Notes: generated by a model from the sequence alone, not told the origin. A DNA stretch of 64,000 nt from Cytophagales bacterium (GCA_022360015.1 JAKSDQ010000062.1:1-64000); one strand, 5' to 3'; counted from the stretch's first letter, positions 1 to 9,443 are shown. A program made the numbers and translations.

Positions 1-85
1 TAAAATTTTTAAACTATCCTCCAATGATACTCCTGGCAACATCTTGGGACAAGGGACTCGTTGGGTTCAATAAATCTTAATTAAC

Positions 86-1303
86 ATGAAAAATTACATA
101 TATATCATAGCCATTTTGTGCTGTATCACTCATATGAACTACGCTCAATCTGAGCAAGAAAGCTTGATTGGCAAAAAAGTGCCTGATCTTACCTTTGGGC
201 CAATCATGAACTACTCAAAAGAAGCTGCCAAGCTTTCTGATTATACTGGAAAGATTGTAATTCTGGACTTTTGGGCTACCTGGTGTGCCGGTTGTATCGA
301 AGCATTTCCTCACTTGGAGGCGTTAAAAGAAAAATTCTCAGAAGAGATTGAAATTTTAGCTATTTCTTCCTCTGATAGCAAAGAACGCATAGAGAAGTTT
401 TTAAGCAAAAAGAAAACCTTGCTACCAATCGTTCTTGATACAGCCCTTGTGTTGAAAATGCAATTTCCTCACCGTGTTCTTTCTCATACCGTTATAATTG
501 ATGCTGACCGTATCACTCGGGCTATAACCACACCAGAGCACATCACCGAAGAAGTAATTCAAAATGTCCTGGACGGAAAGGAAATTAATTTAAAAGAAAA
601 ACGATACGATTTTTCATGGAGCAAGGATGATCACCTTGCTTCAGAAGATGCAATTTTTCAATTTACCCTAACGGCATTTAATGGTGGATCACAGATGCTC
701 AAACCATTTAATAATGGTAGGCTTTTGATGAACGGTCTTTTCCTAAGCACTATCTATGAGTATGCTAACAGTTTTCCAAGTTATACACGTACAGTCTTTG
801 AGGTGCAAAATGCAGATAAATATAAAGCGTATCAATATAGCTTAGAAATTATCGCACCGGATATGACTGAAGGTGAAGTAAAACCCATTATACTTGATTT
901 TCTACATAGAACGGTTACCTTGAAATCCAGGGTTGAGAGGCGAAAAGTACTTGTTAAAGTGTTACAAAGAACAACTGAGCCTTTAAAAATAAAAAAAGCA
1001 GATCCAGATTCAAAAGAAGAGTTTTCATTTAGTGGCAGAGGTGTCCATATGCAAAATAGTCCAATAGATGGTAGATTAACACGTTTTTTGGAGAATAGAT
1101 TAGCTAAAAAAAACCAAATCACAATCGTAATGAATGAAACAGGCCTTTCAGCAAATTATGATGTAGACATACCTTGGTACCCTGAAAATCCGGAAAATAT
1201 CCATATAGAGCTCGCAAAGCTCGGTTTGAAGCTGGTCGATGCTGAAAGGGAGGTTGATTTGCTTATTTTATACGATGAGTTGGATACCACGGAGATAAAT
1301 TGA
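86..1303 (+). CDS. TlpA/thioredoxin-like redoxin protein with signal peptide and a long C-terminal extension
   Basis: Signal peptide MKNYIYIIAILCCITHMNYAQ; thioredoxin-fold segment 'KIVILDFWATWCAGCIEAFPHLEAL' with a WCAGC active site. Confidence 0.85.
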   Translation: MKNYIYIIAILCCITHMNYAQSEQESLIGKKVPDLTFGPIMNYSKEAAKLSDYTGKIVILDFWATWCAGCIEAFPHLEALKEKFSEEIEILAISSSDSKERIEKFLSKKKTLLPIVLDTALVLKMQFPHRVLSHTVIIDADRITRAITTPEHITEEVIQNVLDGKEINLKEKRYDFSWSKDDHLASEDAIFQFTLTAFNGGSQMLKPFNNGRLLMNGLFLSTIYEYANSFPSYTRTVFEVQNADKYKAYQYSLEIIAPDMTEGEVKPIILDFLHRTVTLKSRVERRKVLVKVLQRTTEPLKIKKADPDSKEEFSFSGRGVHMQNSPIDGRLTRFLENRLAKKNQITIVMNETGLSANYDVDIPWYPENPENIHIELAKLGLKLVDAEREVDLLILYDELDTTEIN

Positions 1304-1561
1304 TTACTTGCTCACCTAGTAACCATTCAGCTTTCCAATCTTCAAATTAGTGTCGTGTTATACACGGCACTATATATTTTCCATGGGAAGGTGATATTGG
1401 TTAATGTCAATAAAATTCAATTATGTATTAAAAAAGTAGTAGTATATTTTACCATTTTGTAAGGGTTTATATGGTTTTTGGGTAGAATAACATTGAGATA
1501 ATATTTCTGCGGCTTAAATTCACTACCAGTAAACAATTTTCCAACCTAAAACAAATCCAAA

Positions 1562-1834
1562 ATGAAAAAGATGGTATTAAAAGTTGCCGCCGTTGCGCTT
1601 TGTATGTCCGGCTTTTTGGCCGTAAATGCTAGGAATGCAAATCCAGCACCTACATGCCAAAATCAAGATCCTATTGCTGTTGGAGCTGTAGAAGCTGGTG
1701 ATCAAATGCAGATTACAAGATGTAAAACATCAAGTCCGAATGTTTCAGATGAATGTCCAATGCCTTTTGAAGTAATTTATTGTCAGATAACCTCGGGACC
1801 TGGTCAAGGAATCTACTTAGGGCCCATATTGTAA
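1562..1834 (+). CDS. Small secreted Cys-containing protein (NVEALA-like small exported peptide?)
   Basis: 90 aa ORF, N-terminal signal (MKKMVLKVAAVALCMSGFLAVNA), four Cys in the mature part; followed by a strong hairpin terminator. Family assignment is tentative. Confidence 0.6.
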   Translation: MKKMVLKVAAVALCMSGFLAVNARNANPAPTCQNQDPIAVGAVEAGDQMQITRCKTSSPNVSDECPMPFEVIYCQITSGPGQGIYLGPIL

Positions 1835-1853
1835 AGTAGAAAATCTATAAGAT

Positions 1854-1889
1854 CAAAAACCCATCCCCTGCCAGGGGATGGGTTTTGAT
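1854..1889 (+). terminator. Rho-independent terminator-like hairpin
   Basis: Near-perfect inverted repeat aaaacccatcccctg/ccaggggatgggtttt directly after the 1562-1834 ORF. Confidence 0.75.
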
Positions 1890-1938
1890 TTTGCTGGGGG
1901 AAAATAGCCATCCACCCACATACTTCATTACTAAAGCT

Positions 1939-2051
1939 ATACCATTTTTAAGTTTGGGAAAGTTAAGGGGAAGTTATGGGTTAACGGGGAATGACCAGCT
2001 ATCTGATTATCAATACCTGCATTCGTTTGTTCTTGCCGAAAATTATGGTGG
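1939..2051 (+). pseudogene. Remnant of a SusC/RagA-type TonB-dependent receptor C-terminal barrel
   Basis: Translation 'PFLSLGKLRGSYGLTGNDQLSDYQYLHSF...YGGN' matches the SusC-family KLRxSYGxTGNDQ motif, but there is no flanking receptor sequence. Confidence 0.65.
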
Positions 2052-2054
2052 TAA

Positions 2055-2321
2055 CCTGCTGATTCAACCCCTGCCATTGCAGGTGATCTGGCATTCACTC
2101 ATACATCACCTTATTTGGAATTTGCCGCAACCAATGCAGCGGGGAGTTATACTTTTACCTTTAAAAATGCCGGGGGAGATACACTGGCCTCGTTCGATTT
2201 AGATCCGCTGCGAAGGGGGAGAGAAGTGGCTTTCAAAAACATTTCCCTGGCATTGATCGGCCGTGTTGATAATGGCGAAGGCAACAGCACACTCCGGGTG
2301 ATTCAAATCAACAATTTTTAA
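2055..2321 (+). pseudogene. C-terminal remnant of a DUF4397-like surface protein
   Basis: Open frame from 2055 to the stop at 2321 'PADSTPAIAGDLAFTHTSPYLEFAATNAAGSYTFTFKNAGGDTLASFDLDPLRRGREVAFKN...'; no start codon or N-terminus. Family call is tentative. Confidence 0.4.
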
Positions 2322-2533
2322 GCGACCATGGTGTTAGAATGTGGCTGTTCAACAAGCATTACGTTTCGACTCGTTTCAGGAAACGTTGAGTAAAATAAAA
2401 ACCTTTATTTCTTAACCGGAGCAAACTTATCGAACAGCCCCACTTCGAATACTAAACCCCGATCCGATTAAATACCCTCACACCCAAACCCCCACTGACA
2501 CCCAAACTCCATTGACCCCTACTTAGTGACTGC

Positions 2534-3469
2534 CTAAAAGTTATCACTTTGCCGATAAGCTTCAATCACCGCCAACTCCCCCTCTTTCCCCTGTTTGGAA
2601 TTGCCGTGCTCCATGCCCATGATGCCTGTGAATCCCTTTTTATAGATATGTTTAAAAATGTTTTTATAATTGATTTCACCGGTTGTAGGTTCCTTGCGGC
2701 CAGGGTTGTCTCCCATTTGGAAATAGGCGATTTGTTCCCAGGCGCGGTCGATGTTGGGGATTAGATTGCCTTCAGTGATTTGCTGATGATACAGGTCATT
2801 CAAAATTTTGCAGGCGGGGCTGTCGACAGCTTCGCAGATCATGTACGCCTGGGGGATTTTGGTCAGGAATAATCCGGGATGGTTGGTGTAAGCGTTAAGT
2901 GGCTCCAGGACCATGGTCAGATTGTGGGGTTCCAAAATTTCACTGCACCGCTTTAGTAGTTCTATACAATTGGCGGTTTGGTAGTCCCAGGGTATTTTGG
3001 TGCTGTACATGCCTGGCACGACCGTCATCCATTTGGCATTACAGCGTTTGGCTATTTCTATCGAATTTTTGATATCCTTAAGCACAGCCTCCCTCCGGCC
3101 CTTCTCCTCACCGGCAAATGTAACCTCTGAAAACGTAGCCGACGCCACAAATACACCCATTTCCATGTCCAGGGCCTCCAGTTTTCGGCCGATTTTGGTT
3201 TGTACGGATATTTCCCGCTTTGGCATGCCGTTGTCTTCCAATGCATTGAATCCTGCTTCTTTCATAAAGGTGAGTTGATTCATCAAATCATCGCCGGCAT
3301 GATGTTTAAACATGCCAAAGTGGGGGGCATATTTCAATTTGAATTTTGACGCTGTAGTGTTCATTGAGTTACTTTTCTCTGGTTTGGATGTTGTACTTAA
3401 AGCAGAAGGCACATATAATACTGAGCCTCCTGCCAAGACAGAATTTCTTACAAATACTCTTCTTTTCAT
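2534..3469 (-). CDS. Hydroxypyruvate isomerase-like / sugar phosphate isomerase-epimerase TIM-barrel protein, exported
   Basis: N-terminal KRRVFVRNSVLAGGS signal; 'KYAPHFGMFKHHAGDD', 'VLEPLNAYTNHPGLFLT', 'GYRGIMGMEHG-like' AP-endonuclease-2/xylose isomerase-like pattern. Confidence 0.8.
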   Translation of the reverse strand: MKRRVFVRNSVLAGGSVLYVPSALSTTSKPEKSNSMNTTASKFKLKYAPHFGMFKHHAGDDLMNQLTFMKEAGFNALEDNGMPKREISVQTKIGRKLEALDMEMGVFVASATFSEVTFAGEEKGRREAVLKDIKNSIEIAKRCNAKWMTVVPGMYSTKIPWDYQTANCIELLKRCSEILEPHNLTMVLEPLNAYTNHPGLFLTKIPQAYMICEAVDSPACKILNDLYHQQITEGNLIPNIDRAWEQIAYFQMGDNPGRKEPTTGEINYKNIFKHIYKKGFTGIMGMEHGNSKQGKEGELAVIEAYRQSDNF

Positions 3470-3489
3470 ATGTTATTACTACCTGAACA

Positions 3490-4839
3490 TTAGTAGATCT
3501 TAAACTGACCTGGCACCGGTACCGGGTAGTTGCCGTTTTCATCAGGCATCACAGGGGGATCGGAGTCCCAGGAAAGGTTATCAGGAACCAGTTGGCTGTC
3601 GGAGTTCATCGCCTGATCCCAGGTGATGACCTGTCCTGAATAAGTAGCCATTCTGCCCATGATCGCAGCCAGCGTGCTTTTGGCACCGTTTTCTGCGTCG
3701 CTGATAACATCTCCATTGCGGATGGCACTAAATAGCTTGTCGTGCTCGACCTGGTAAGGATTGGGATCTTTGTTGCCGCGGTGATTGTAGATAGTATTTC
3801 CCTGATAATCCTTTACCCTTCCTTTGTTGCTGCTGTTGGTGTAAGAAGTGCCTTTGGTGCCCTGAAAAACTTCATCGACCCTGGACATGGTTCCCGGTTG
3901 ATGCCTGCATTGGCTGCTGATGATCGTACCGGAAGGATAAGTGAATTCCACAAAATGATGATCGAATATATGACCATGGTCTTTACCTTTTCTCACCTGC
4001 CTTCCTCCCATACCCTGGGCAGTGGTAGGATAGTCATTGATGAACCAGTTGGCTACGTCGATATTGTGGATATGCTGTTCCAGAATATGGTCACCGCACA
4101 GCCAGTTGAAGTAGTACCAGTTTTTCATTTGATATTGCATTTCAGTCTCACCGGCTTCCCTGGGTCTTACCCAAACACCGCCGCCGTTCCAGTACACCTG
4201 GCCGGATATGATGTCACCGATGGCACCTGACCTTATGTTTTCAAGCACCTTCAGATAGTTATTTTGATAATGTCTTTGTAACCCAACCACCACATTAAGT
4301 TTTTTCTCTTTCGCAATTTTTGCGTTTTCGAGCACTTTTCTTACTCCGGGCGAGTCGGTTGCCACAGGCTTCTCCATGAATACATGTTTGTTGTTGCTAA
4401 TAGCGTAAGCAAAATGCTGGGGCCTGAAACCCGGAGGGGTGGCAAGTATAACCACATCGGCTAAATCTATTGCCTGCTTGTAGGCATCGAAGCCAATAAA
4501 TTGTTGATCTTTGGATACCTTTAGCTTTTTCGAATTGCCGAACTTTTCAGTGATATGCTTGAAGCTTTTGTCAAGCCGGTTTTGAAATGCGTCGGCCATC
4601 GCTACCAGTTTAACCTTTCCTTCGGTGCTGAGGGCCTGTACTGCTGCGCCCGTGCCTCGTCCGCCACAACCTACTAAAGCGACTTTTATGGTGTCATCAC
4701 CCAAAACATGGGCTGCCTGGCTCACCGGTAACTGTGAAACCATCAGCCCCCCTGAGACAAGGGCTGTGTTTTTGACAAACGCTCTTCTGGATTTTCCGGA
4801 ATGATTCAATAATGATTGATTCGTCGTCGTTTTTTTCAT
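3490..4839 (-). CDS. Gfo/Idh/MocA family oxidoreductase with Tat-type signal
   Basis: SRRAFVKNTALVSGG signal; 'KVALVGCGGRGTGAA' Rossmann motif; 'FMEKPVATD' motif. Confidence 0.9.
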   Translation of the reverse strand: MKKTTTNQSLLNHSGKSRRAFVKNTALVSGGLMVSQLPVSQAAHVLGDDTIKVALVGCGGRGTGAAVQALSTEGKVKLVAMADAFQNRLDKSFKHITEKFGNSKKLKVSKDQQFIGFDAYKQAIDLADVVILATPPGFRPQHFAYAISNNKHVFMEKPVATDSPGVRKVLENAKIAKEKKLNVVVGLQRHYQNNYLKVLENIRSGAIGDIISGQVYWNGGGVWVRPREAGETEMQYQMKNWYYFNWLCGDHILEQHIHNIDVANWFINDYPTTAQGMGGRQVRKGKDHGHIFDHHFVEFTYPSGTIISSQCRHQPGTMSRVDEVFQGTKGTSYTNSSNKGRVKDYQGNTIYNHRGNKDPNPYQVEHDKLFSAIRNGDVISDAENGAKSTLAAIMGRMATYSGQVITWDQAMNSDSQLVPDNLSWDSDPPVMPDENGNYPVPVPGQFKIY

Positions 4840-5065
4840 GGTTGTTCAATATTAGAATTAGAAACTTATTTACATGTATTTGACCGGAATTACCGGGAAT
4901 TTTGTTACTTCCTTTGCACAGGGGACTGCATGACCTTACCATGTCAAACGCGCCGGTAATGATTTTCCCATCTCAGAACAAAAATTTAATGTTGCCTTCC
5001 CAATTTAATTATTTTTATTTTATTATTAAGATAAATTAAGCCTAACCATTCAGGTTTATCAACTT

Positions 5066-8035
5066 ATGATAAGAAAAAGACTAAAAAAATTAGTACTGTG
5101 CCTCGCTGCAGGCTGGGTGCTTTTAAATGCTCCGGCACAAAACCTTTCATCAGACCAGGGTTTACGCTCATTTGACACTGTCGATAAAAAGGCGCAGGAA
5201 TGGGTGGATTCTGTTTTTAACCAACTGTCGCCACGGCAAAGGATCGGCCAGCTATTTATGGCGGCAGCCTATTCCAACAAAGGCCGGGAGCATCGGCAGG
5301 AAATTTTGCATTTGGTCCGTGAATATGGCATAGGCGGGTTGGTGTTTTTCCAGGGAGGCCCGGTCAGGCAGGCAAATCTGACCAATCGATACCAGCAGGC
5401 TTCTGCTGTGCCATTGCTCATTGCCATGGATGCGGAGTGGGGATTAGGCATGCGGCTGGATAGCACCATAAATTTTCCTTATCAGATGGCTTTGGGGGCG
5501 ATTCAGGATGATCAGCTCATTTATGACATGGGCAAAGAACTGGCTTTAAATTTCAAAAGAATCGGTATGCACATGAATTTTGCGCCGGTGGCAGACGTCA
5601 ATAATAATCCTGCCAACCCTGTGATCAACTACCGTTCTTTTGGAGAGCAAAGGGAGCAGGTAGCCAATAAAAGTATCGCCTTTATGAAAGGTATGCAGGA
5701 TCATGGTATTTTAGCTACAGCCAAACATTTTCCGGGACACGGTGATACGAATGTAGACTCCCACTATGATTTACCAGTCATTAACCATGGGAAAACCAGG
5801 CTGGATAGTTTGGAATTGTTTCCTTTTAAAAGGTTGATTAATGAGGGAATCAGCAGCGTCATGATCGCCCATATGAATATTCCTGCCCTGGATAGCACTG
5901 CCAATTTGCCATCGACACTTTCAAAGCCTATCGTGAGTGGATTGCTGAGGGAGAAGTTAAATTTTGAAGGGTTGATAGTCACAGATGCTATGAATATGAA
6001 GGGTGTTACCAAACATTTTGCGGTAGGCGAGGCTGATGTCAGGGCCTTGCAGGCAGGTAACGATCTGATAGAATTTACAGAAGATATTCCAAAGGCCATC
6101 CAGGCGATCCGGGCGGCTGTTCAGCGGGGCGACCTGAAACAAGCCGATATCGACAGCAAATGTAAAAAGGTATTGCTGGCAAAATATCAGGTGGGTCTCG
6201 CTGATTCCAACCCTGTTGAGATCAAAAACCTGGTTGAGGATTTAAATAATCCCCGGATAAAACTGGTCAACCAAAAACTGGTAGAGGCTTCCATTACTTT
6301 GTTGAAAAATGAAAATGGCATACTGCCGCTAAAAGATTTAAGTGGCAAAAAATTCGCTTCTCTTTCCATCGGCAGCAAAAATGTTTCGGCTTTTCAAAAA
6401 ATGCTGGAGAAATACGCCAAAATCGATCATTATAATATAGGCCTTAAAGCAAGTACTGATGAAATCAATCGACTGGAAGGAACGTTGAGTCAATATGATC
6501 GGATCCTTGTGGCCTTACATCAGGTGAGAAGGAGACCATCCAATAATAATGCCTATCCATCGGAAGTCAAACGTTTGGTCGGCAGAATGGCTGCAGGAGG
6601 AAAAGCGATCGTGACTGTCTTCAGAAACCCTTATACCCTTGCGAGGTTTGAAGGCATTGAACAGTCACCGGCACTCATCATGTGTTACTCGCAAAGCGAA
6701 GTTTCACAACGTATGGCTGCCCAGTTGATATTTGGCGGTATCGGTGCGCGTGGCAAGCTACCTGTGACTGTTAATGATCACTTTAAAACCGGAGATGGGT
6801 TGAAAATTTCAGAGATCGGCAGGTTTAAATACACTTTGCCTGAGGAGGCAGGTATGGATTCAGGGGTTTTGAACAGGGGTATCGATTCTTTAATGGAACT
6901 GGCGATGGTAACCAAAGCTACACCGGGTGGACAGATACTGGTTGCAAAGGAAGGAAAGGTTGTTTTTCATAAGGCTTATGGATATCACAGCTATTTTGAT
7001 ACGGTAAAAGTCCGACTGGACGATTTGTATGATCTTGCATCGATCACCAAAGTTACCACCTCTTTGCCCATCATTATGCAATTGATAGATGAAGGAAAGA
7101 TTAACCTGGACGATCCATTGAGCCAATATGTGCCGGAACTCAAAAACTCCAACAAGTCAGCACTCACCTTTAGAAGTATTCTTGCCCACCAGGCGAGGCT
7201 GGAACCGTGGATACCCTACTGGAAGAGCACTATTAAAAAGAATAACTCCGGCTTTAAGCCAAAAACTTTCAAAACCGATTCCTCCGGTAAGTACCCGTTG
7301 AAAATAGCTGACAACCTGTACCTTCACAGGAATTATAAAAAAAAAATATTTCACGCCATCAAAAAATCACCACTGGAACCCGAACCCGGCTACAAGTATT
7401 CAGGCCTGGCGTTTTATCTGTTTCCGTCAATGATTGAAAACATGACCGGACAGGATTTCGAAAGCCACCTTTACGCTCACTTTTATCGCCCTCTGGGAGC
7501 CACAACACTGACTTATAAACCGTTCCGCGATTTCCCGATATCACAAATAGTACCTACTGAGTTCGACCTGCCTTTCAGACAAGTAGTGATCCATGGCCGG
7601 GTGCATGACGAAGGGGCGGCCATGATGGATGGTATATCTTCCAACGCCGGCCTGTTCAGTAATGCCAATGACCTGGCCAAGCTGTTTCAGATGTATATGA
7701 ATATGGGAGAATATGGTGGTAAACGGTTTGTTTCAGAAACCACCATGAAAGAATTTACCCGTTACCAGTTCCCCGAAAACAATAACCGCCGGGGACTTGG
7801 CTTTGACAAACCGGCTTTGACCTGGAAAGCCAATGGCAACGCTGCCAAAGATGCCAGCCCGGAGAGCTTCGGGCATACCGGATTTACCGGTACCAGGGCC
7901 TGGGCTGATCCCAAACATCAATTGGTTTATATATTTTTATCCAACCGTGTACATCCTACCCGTTCTAACACCAGACTTTACCGCTTAAACACCCGTACGG
8001 AGATCGAGCAGGTGATCTACGATTCGATGAAGTAG
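5066..8035 (+). CDS. Glycoside hydrolase family 3 (NagZ-like) domain fused to a C-terminal serine beta-lactamase/PBP-like domain
   Basis: N-terminal 'GMHMNFAPVADVNNNP', 'ATAKHFPGHGDTNVDSHYDLP' (GH3); C-terminal 'DLASITKVTT' (SxxK) and 'HTGFTGT' (HTG) motifs. Confidence 0.9.
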   Translation: MIRKRLKKLVLCLAAGWVLLNAPAQNLSSDQGLRSFDTVDKKAQEWVDSVFNQLSPRQRIGQLFMAAAYSNKGREHRQEILHLVREYGIGGLVFFQGGPVRQANLTNRYQQASAVPLLIAMDAEWGLGMRLDSTINFPYQMALGAIQDDQLIYDMGKELALNFKRIGMHMNFAPVADVNNNPANPVINYRSFGEQREQVANKSIAFMKGMQDHGILATAKHFPGHGDTNVDSHYDLPVINHGKTRLDSLELFPFKRLINEGISSVMIAHMNIPALDSTANLPSTLSKPIVSGLLREKLNFEGLIVTDAMNMKGVTKHFAVGEADVRALQAGNDLIEFTEDIPKAIQAIRAAVQRGDLKQADIDSKCKKVLLAKYQVGLADSNPVEIKNLVEDLNNPRIKLVNQKLVEASITLLKNENGILPLKDLSGKKFASLSIGSKNVSAFQKMLEKYAKIDHYNIGLKASTDEINRLEGTLSQYDRILVALHQVRRRPSNNNAYPSEVKRLVGRMAAGGKAIVTVFRNPYTLARFEGIEQSPALIMCYSQSEVSQRMAAQLIFGGIGARGKLPVTVNDHFKTGDGLKISEIGRFKYTLPEEAGMDSGVLNRGIDSLMELAMVTKATPGGQILVAKEGKVVFHKAYGYHSYFDTVKVRLDDLYDLASITKVTTSLPIIMQLIDEGKINLDDPLSQYVPELKNSNKSALTFRSILAHQARLEPWIPYWKSTIKKNNSGFKPKTFKTDSSGKYPLKIADNLYLHRNYKKKIFHAIKKSPLEPEPGYKYSGLAFYLFPSMIENMTGQDFESHLYAHFYRPLGATTLTYKPFRDFPISQIVPTEFDLPFRQVVIHGRVHDEGAAMMDGISSNAGLFSNANDLAKLFQMYMNMGEYGGKRFVSETTMKEFTRYQFPENNNRRGLGFDKPALTWKANGNAAKDASPESFGHTGFTGTRAWADPKHQLVYIFLSNRVHPTRSNTRLYRLNTRTEIEQVIYDSMK

Positions 8036-8151
8036 TTTCCACCAATATATTATAATGCCTGAATTGTCAGCTATTTGCCAGTTCAAATCAAATGGTTACC
8101 CATCCGGAATTTTGATTGTATCTCTCCATGTTGTGAAGGCCATTTTTATGG

Positions 8152-8184
8152 AACACCTCATTCATCGGTCAGGTGTTTTTTTTG
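8152..8184 (+). terminator. Terminator-like hairpin after the GH3-beta-lactamase gene
   Basis: aacacct-(12 nt)-aggtgtt followed by a T run; overlaps the 3' end of the convergent gene. Confidence 0.5.
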
Positions 8185-8538
8185 CCGGGTCGACTGAAAG
8201 TATTGAAAAGACAGCACCAGGAAACTTAGCAGTAATCCCAGACTTTCCCGCGATTTTTCTATGAAAGGTTTTTCGGCTTTCATGGATTTGGTAAGGTCGC
8301 CAATTTCATGATCGGAAAACAGCTCGATCAGGCCGGGAAAGTAGAAGATGCTTCCAGCCATACAAATGATCATCAGCATGATAAGGGCAGGACGGTTGTA
8401 TTTTTCCCAAATGGCAAAACCTGAGATGATTGCTACTGCGGCATAAATAGCTACCCATAAATAAGGATCAGGATCATTAAACTGAACCATGGCAAATAAA
8501 ACAAAAATAATAGCCAGTACGATGTTAAGTATTTTCAT
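8158..8538 (-). CDS. Transmembrane 220 (TMEM220)-like small membrane protein
   Basis: 'FVLFAMVQFNDPDPYLWVAIYAAVAIISG' is characteristic of this family; several TM segments. Confidence 0.75.
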   Translation of the reverse strand: MKILNIVLAIIFVLFAMVQFNDPDPYLWVAIYAAVAIISGFAIWEKYNRPALIMLMIICMAGSIFYFPGLIELFSDHEIGDLTKSMKAEKPFIEKSRESLGLLLSFLVLSFQYFQSTRQKKHLTDE

Positions 8539-8554
8539 AGGTACAATGTTTATT

Positions 8555-9367
8555 TTACCGGACCGGAACCTTTCTTACAATTTTTGAAAAGACTGCCGGA
8601 AAAAATCTTTTAAGATATACACCATATTTTTCTATTCCGCCAATATAAACTTCTTCCTTCTCTTTTTTAATTGCCCGGATGATTTTTTGTGCGCAAACTG
8701 CTGCCTCCATGCCACTGGCCTGGGCTTTATCCATTTGGTTGAAATTTTCCCCGGTACCTGTGAGGGCATTTACCGACACCTGGGTTTTGATGTATCCCGG
8801 GCATATCATGATGACTTTGATATTTTCTTTCCATAACTCAGCCCTTAGCGAGTCATAAAATCCATGTAAAGCATGTTTAGAGGCAGCATAGCCGGAGCGG
8901 TAGGGAGTACCGAATTTGCCAACCAGGCTGCTGACATTAACAAAATGTCCTCCCTTGTTTTCAATCATATGTGGTAAGAGATGCTTGGACAAGGCGATGG
9001 TTCCGAAAAAATTAATCTCCATGATTTTCCGGTCTACGGAAAGCATGGTCTCTTTTACCAGTGACCGCTGGCTTACACCACCATTGTTGATTAAAATATC
9101 CACTTTACCAAAAAACGCCACAGCTTCTTTTACCTTCTCATCCAATTCCGTACTGTTGGCCAGGTCGAGTGGTAGTACCTCAATGAATGACTGGATTTCA
9201 TGTGGGCAATTTTTCTTTACCCTCATCAATTCATTTTCCCGCCTTGACGAAACAATCATCTTTACCCCTTCCCTGCACAGCGCATAGACCAATGCTTCGC
9301 CTATACCTGAAGACGCCCCGGTCACCCAAACTACCTTATTTATTAAATTTTTCATCCGTACCGCCAT
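8555..9367 (-). CDS. SDR family NAD(P)-dependent oxidoreductase
   Basis: 'VWVTGASSGIGEALVYAL' and 'YAASKHALHGF' (YxxxK) motifs. Start likely at the internal Met ('MKNLINKVVWVTG'). Confidence 0.92.
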   Translation of the reverse strand: MAVRMKNLINKVVWVTGASSGIGEALVYALCREGVKMIVSSRRENELMRVKKNCPHEIQSFIEVLPLDLANSTELDEKVKEAVAFFGKVDILINNGGVSQRSLVKETMLSVDRKIMEINFFGTIALSKHLLPHMIENKGGHFVNVSSLVGKFGTPYRSGYAASKHALHGFYDSLRAELWKENIKVIMICPGYIKTQVSVNALTGTGENFNQMDKAQASGMEAAVCAQKIIRAIKKEKEEVYIGGIEKYGVYLKRFFPAVFSKIVRKVPVR

Positions 9368-9386
9368 TTATCACTGTTGAAATCCG

Positions 9387-9443
9387 TATCCCACTACCAA
9401 TAGTCTATCCCACTACCAATAGTCTATCCCACTACCAATAGTC
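9387..9443. repeat. Three perfect 19-bp tandem repeats (tatcccactaccaatagtc)
   Basis: Exact units at 9387-9405, 9406-9424 and 9425-9443, running directly into the palindrome at 9439-9473. Confidence 0.9.

Noticed and set aside
832-1122. Antisense and shadow ORFs in the supplied track (e.g. 832-1122, 3742-4230, 5764-6099, 11747-12097, 32763-33221, 53444-53842, 59362-59832, 62410-62910)
   Set aside because: They overlap confidently assigned genes on the other strand, have low-quality composition and no recognisable domains.
5066-8035. Antibiotic-resistance beta-lactamase
   Set aside because: The beta-lactamase-fold domain is fused to GH3 and more likely belongs to the PBP4-like/esterase serine hydrolases; no evidence for resistance.
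9387-9443. Possible CRISPR array
   Set aside because: Three 19-bp units are directly tandem with no spacers, there is no cas gene, and they abut a palindrome; this is a simple tandem repeat.
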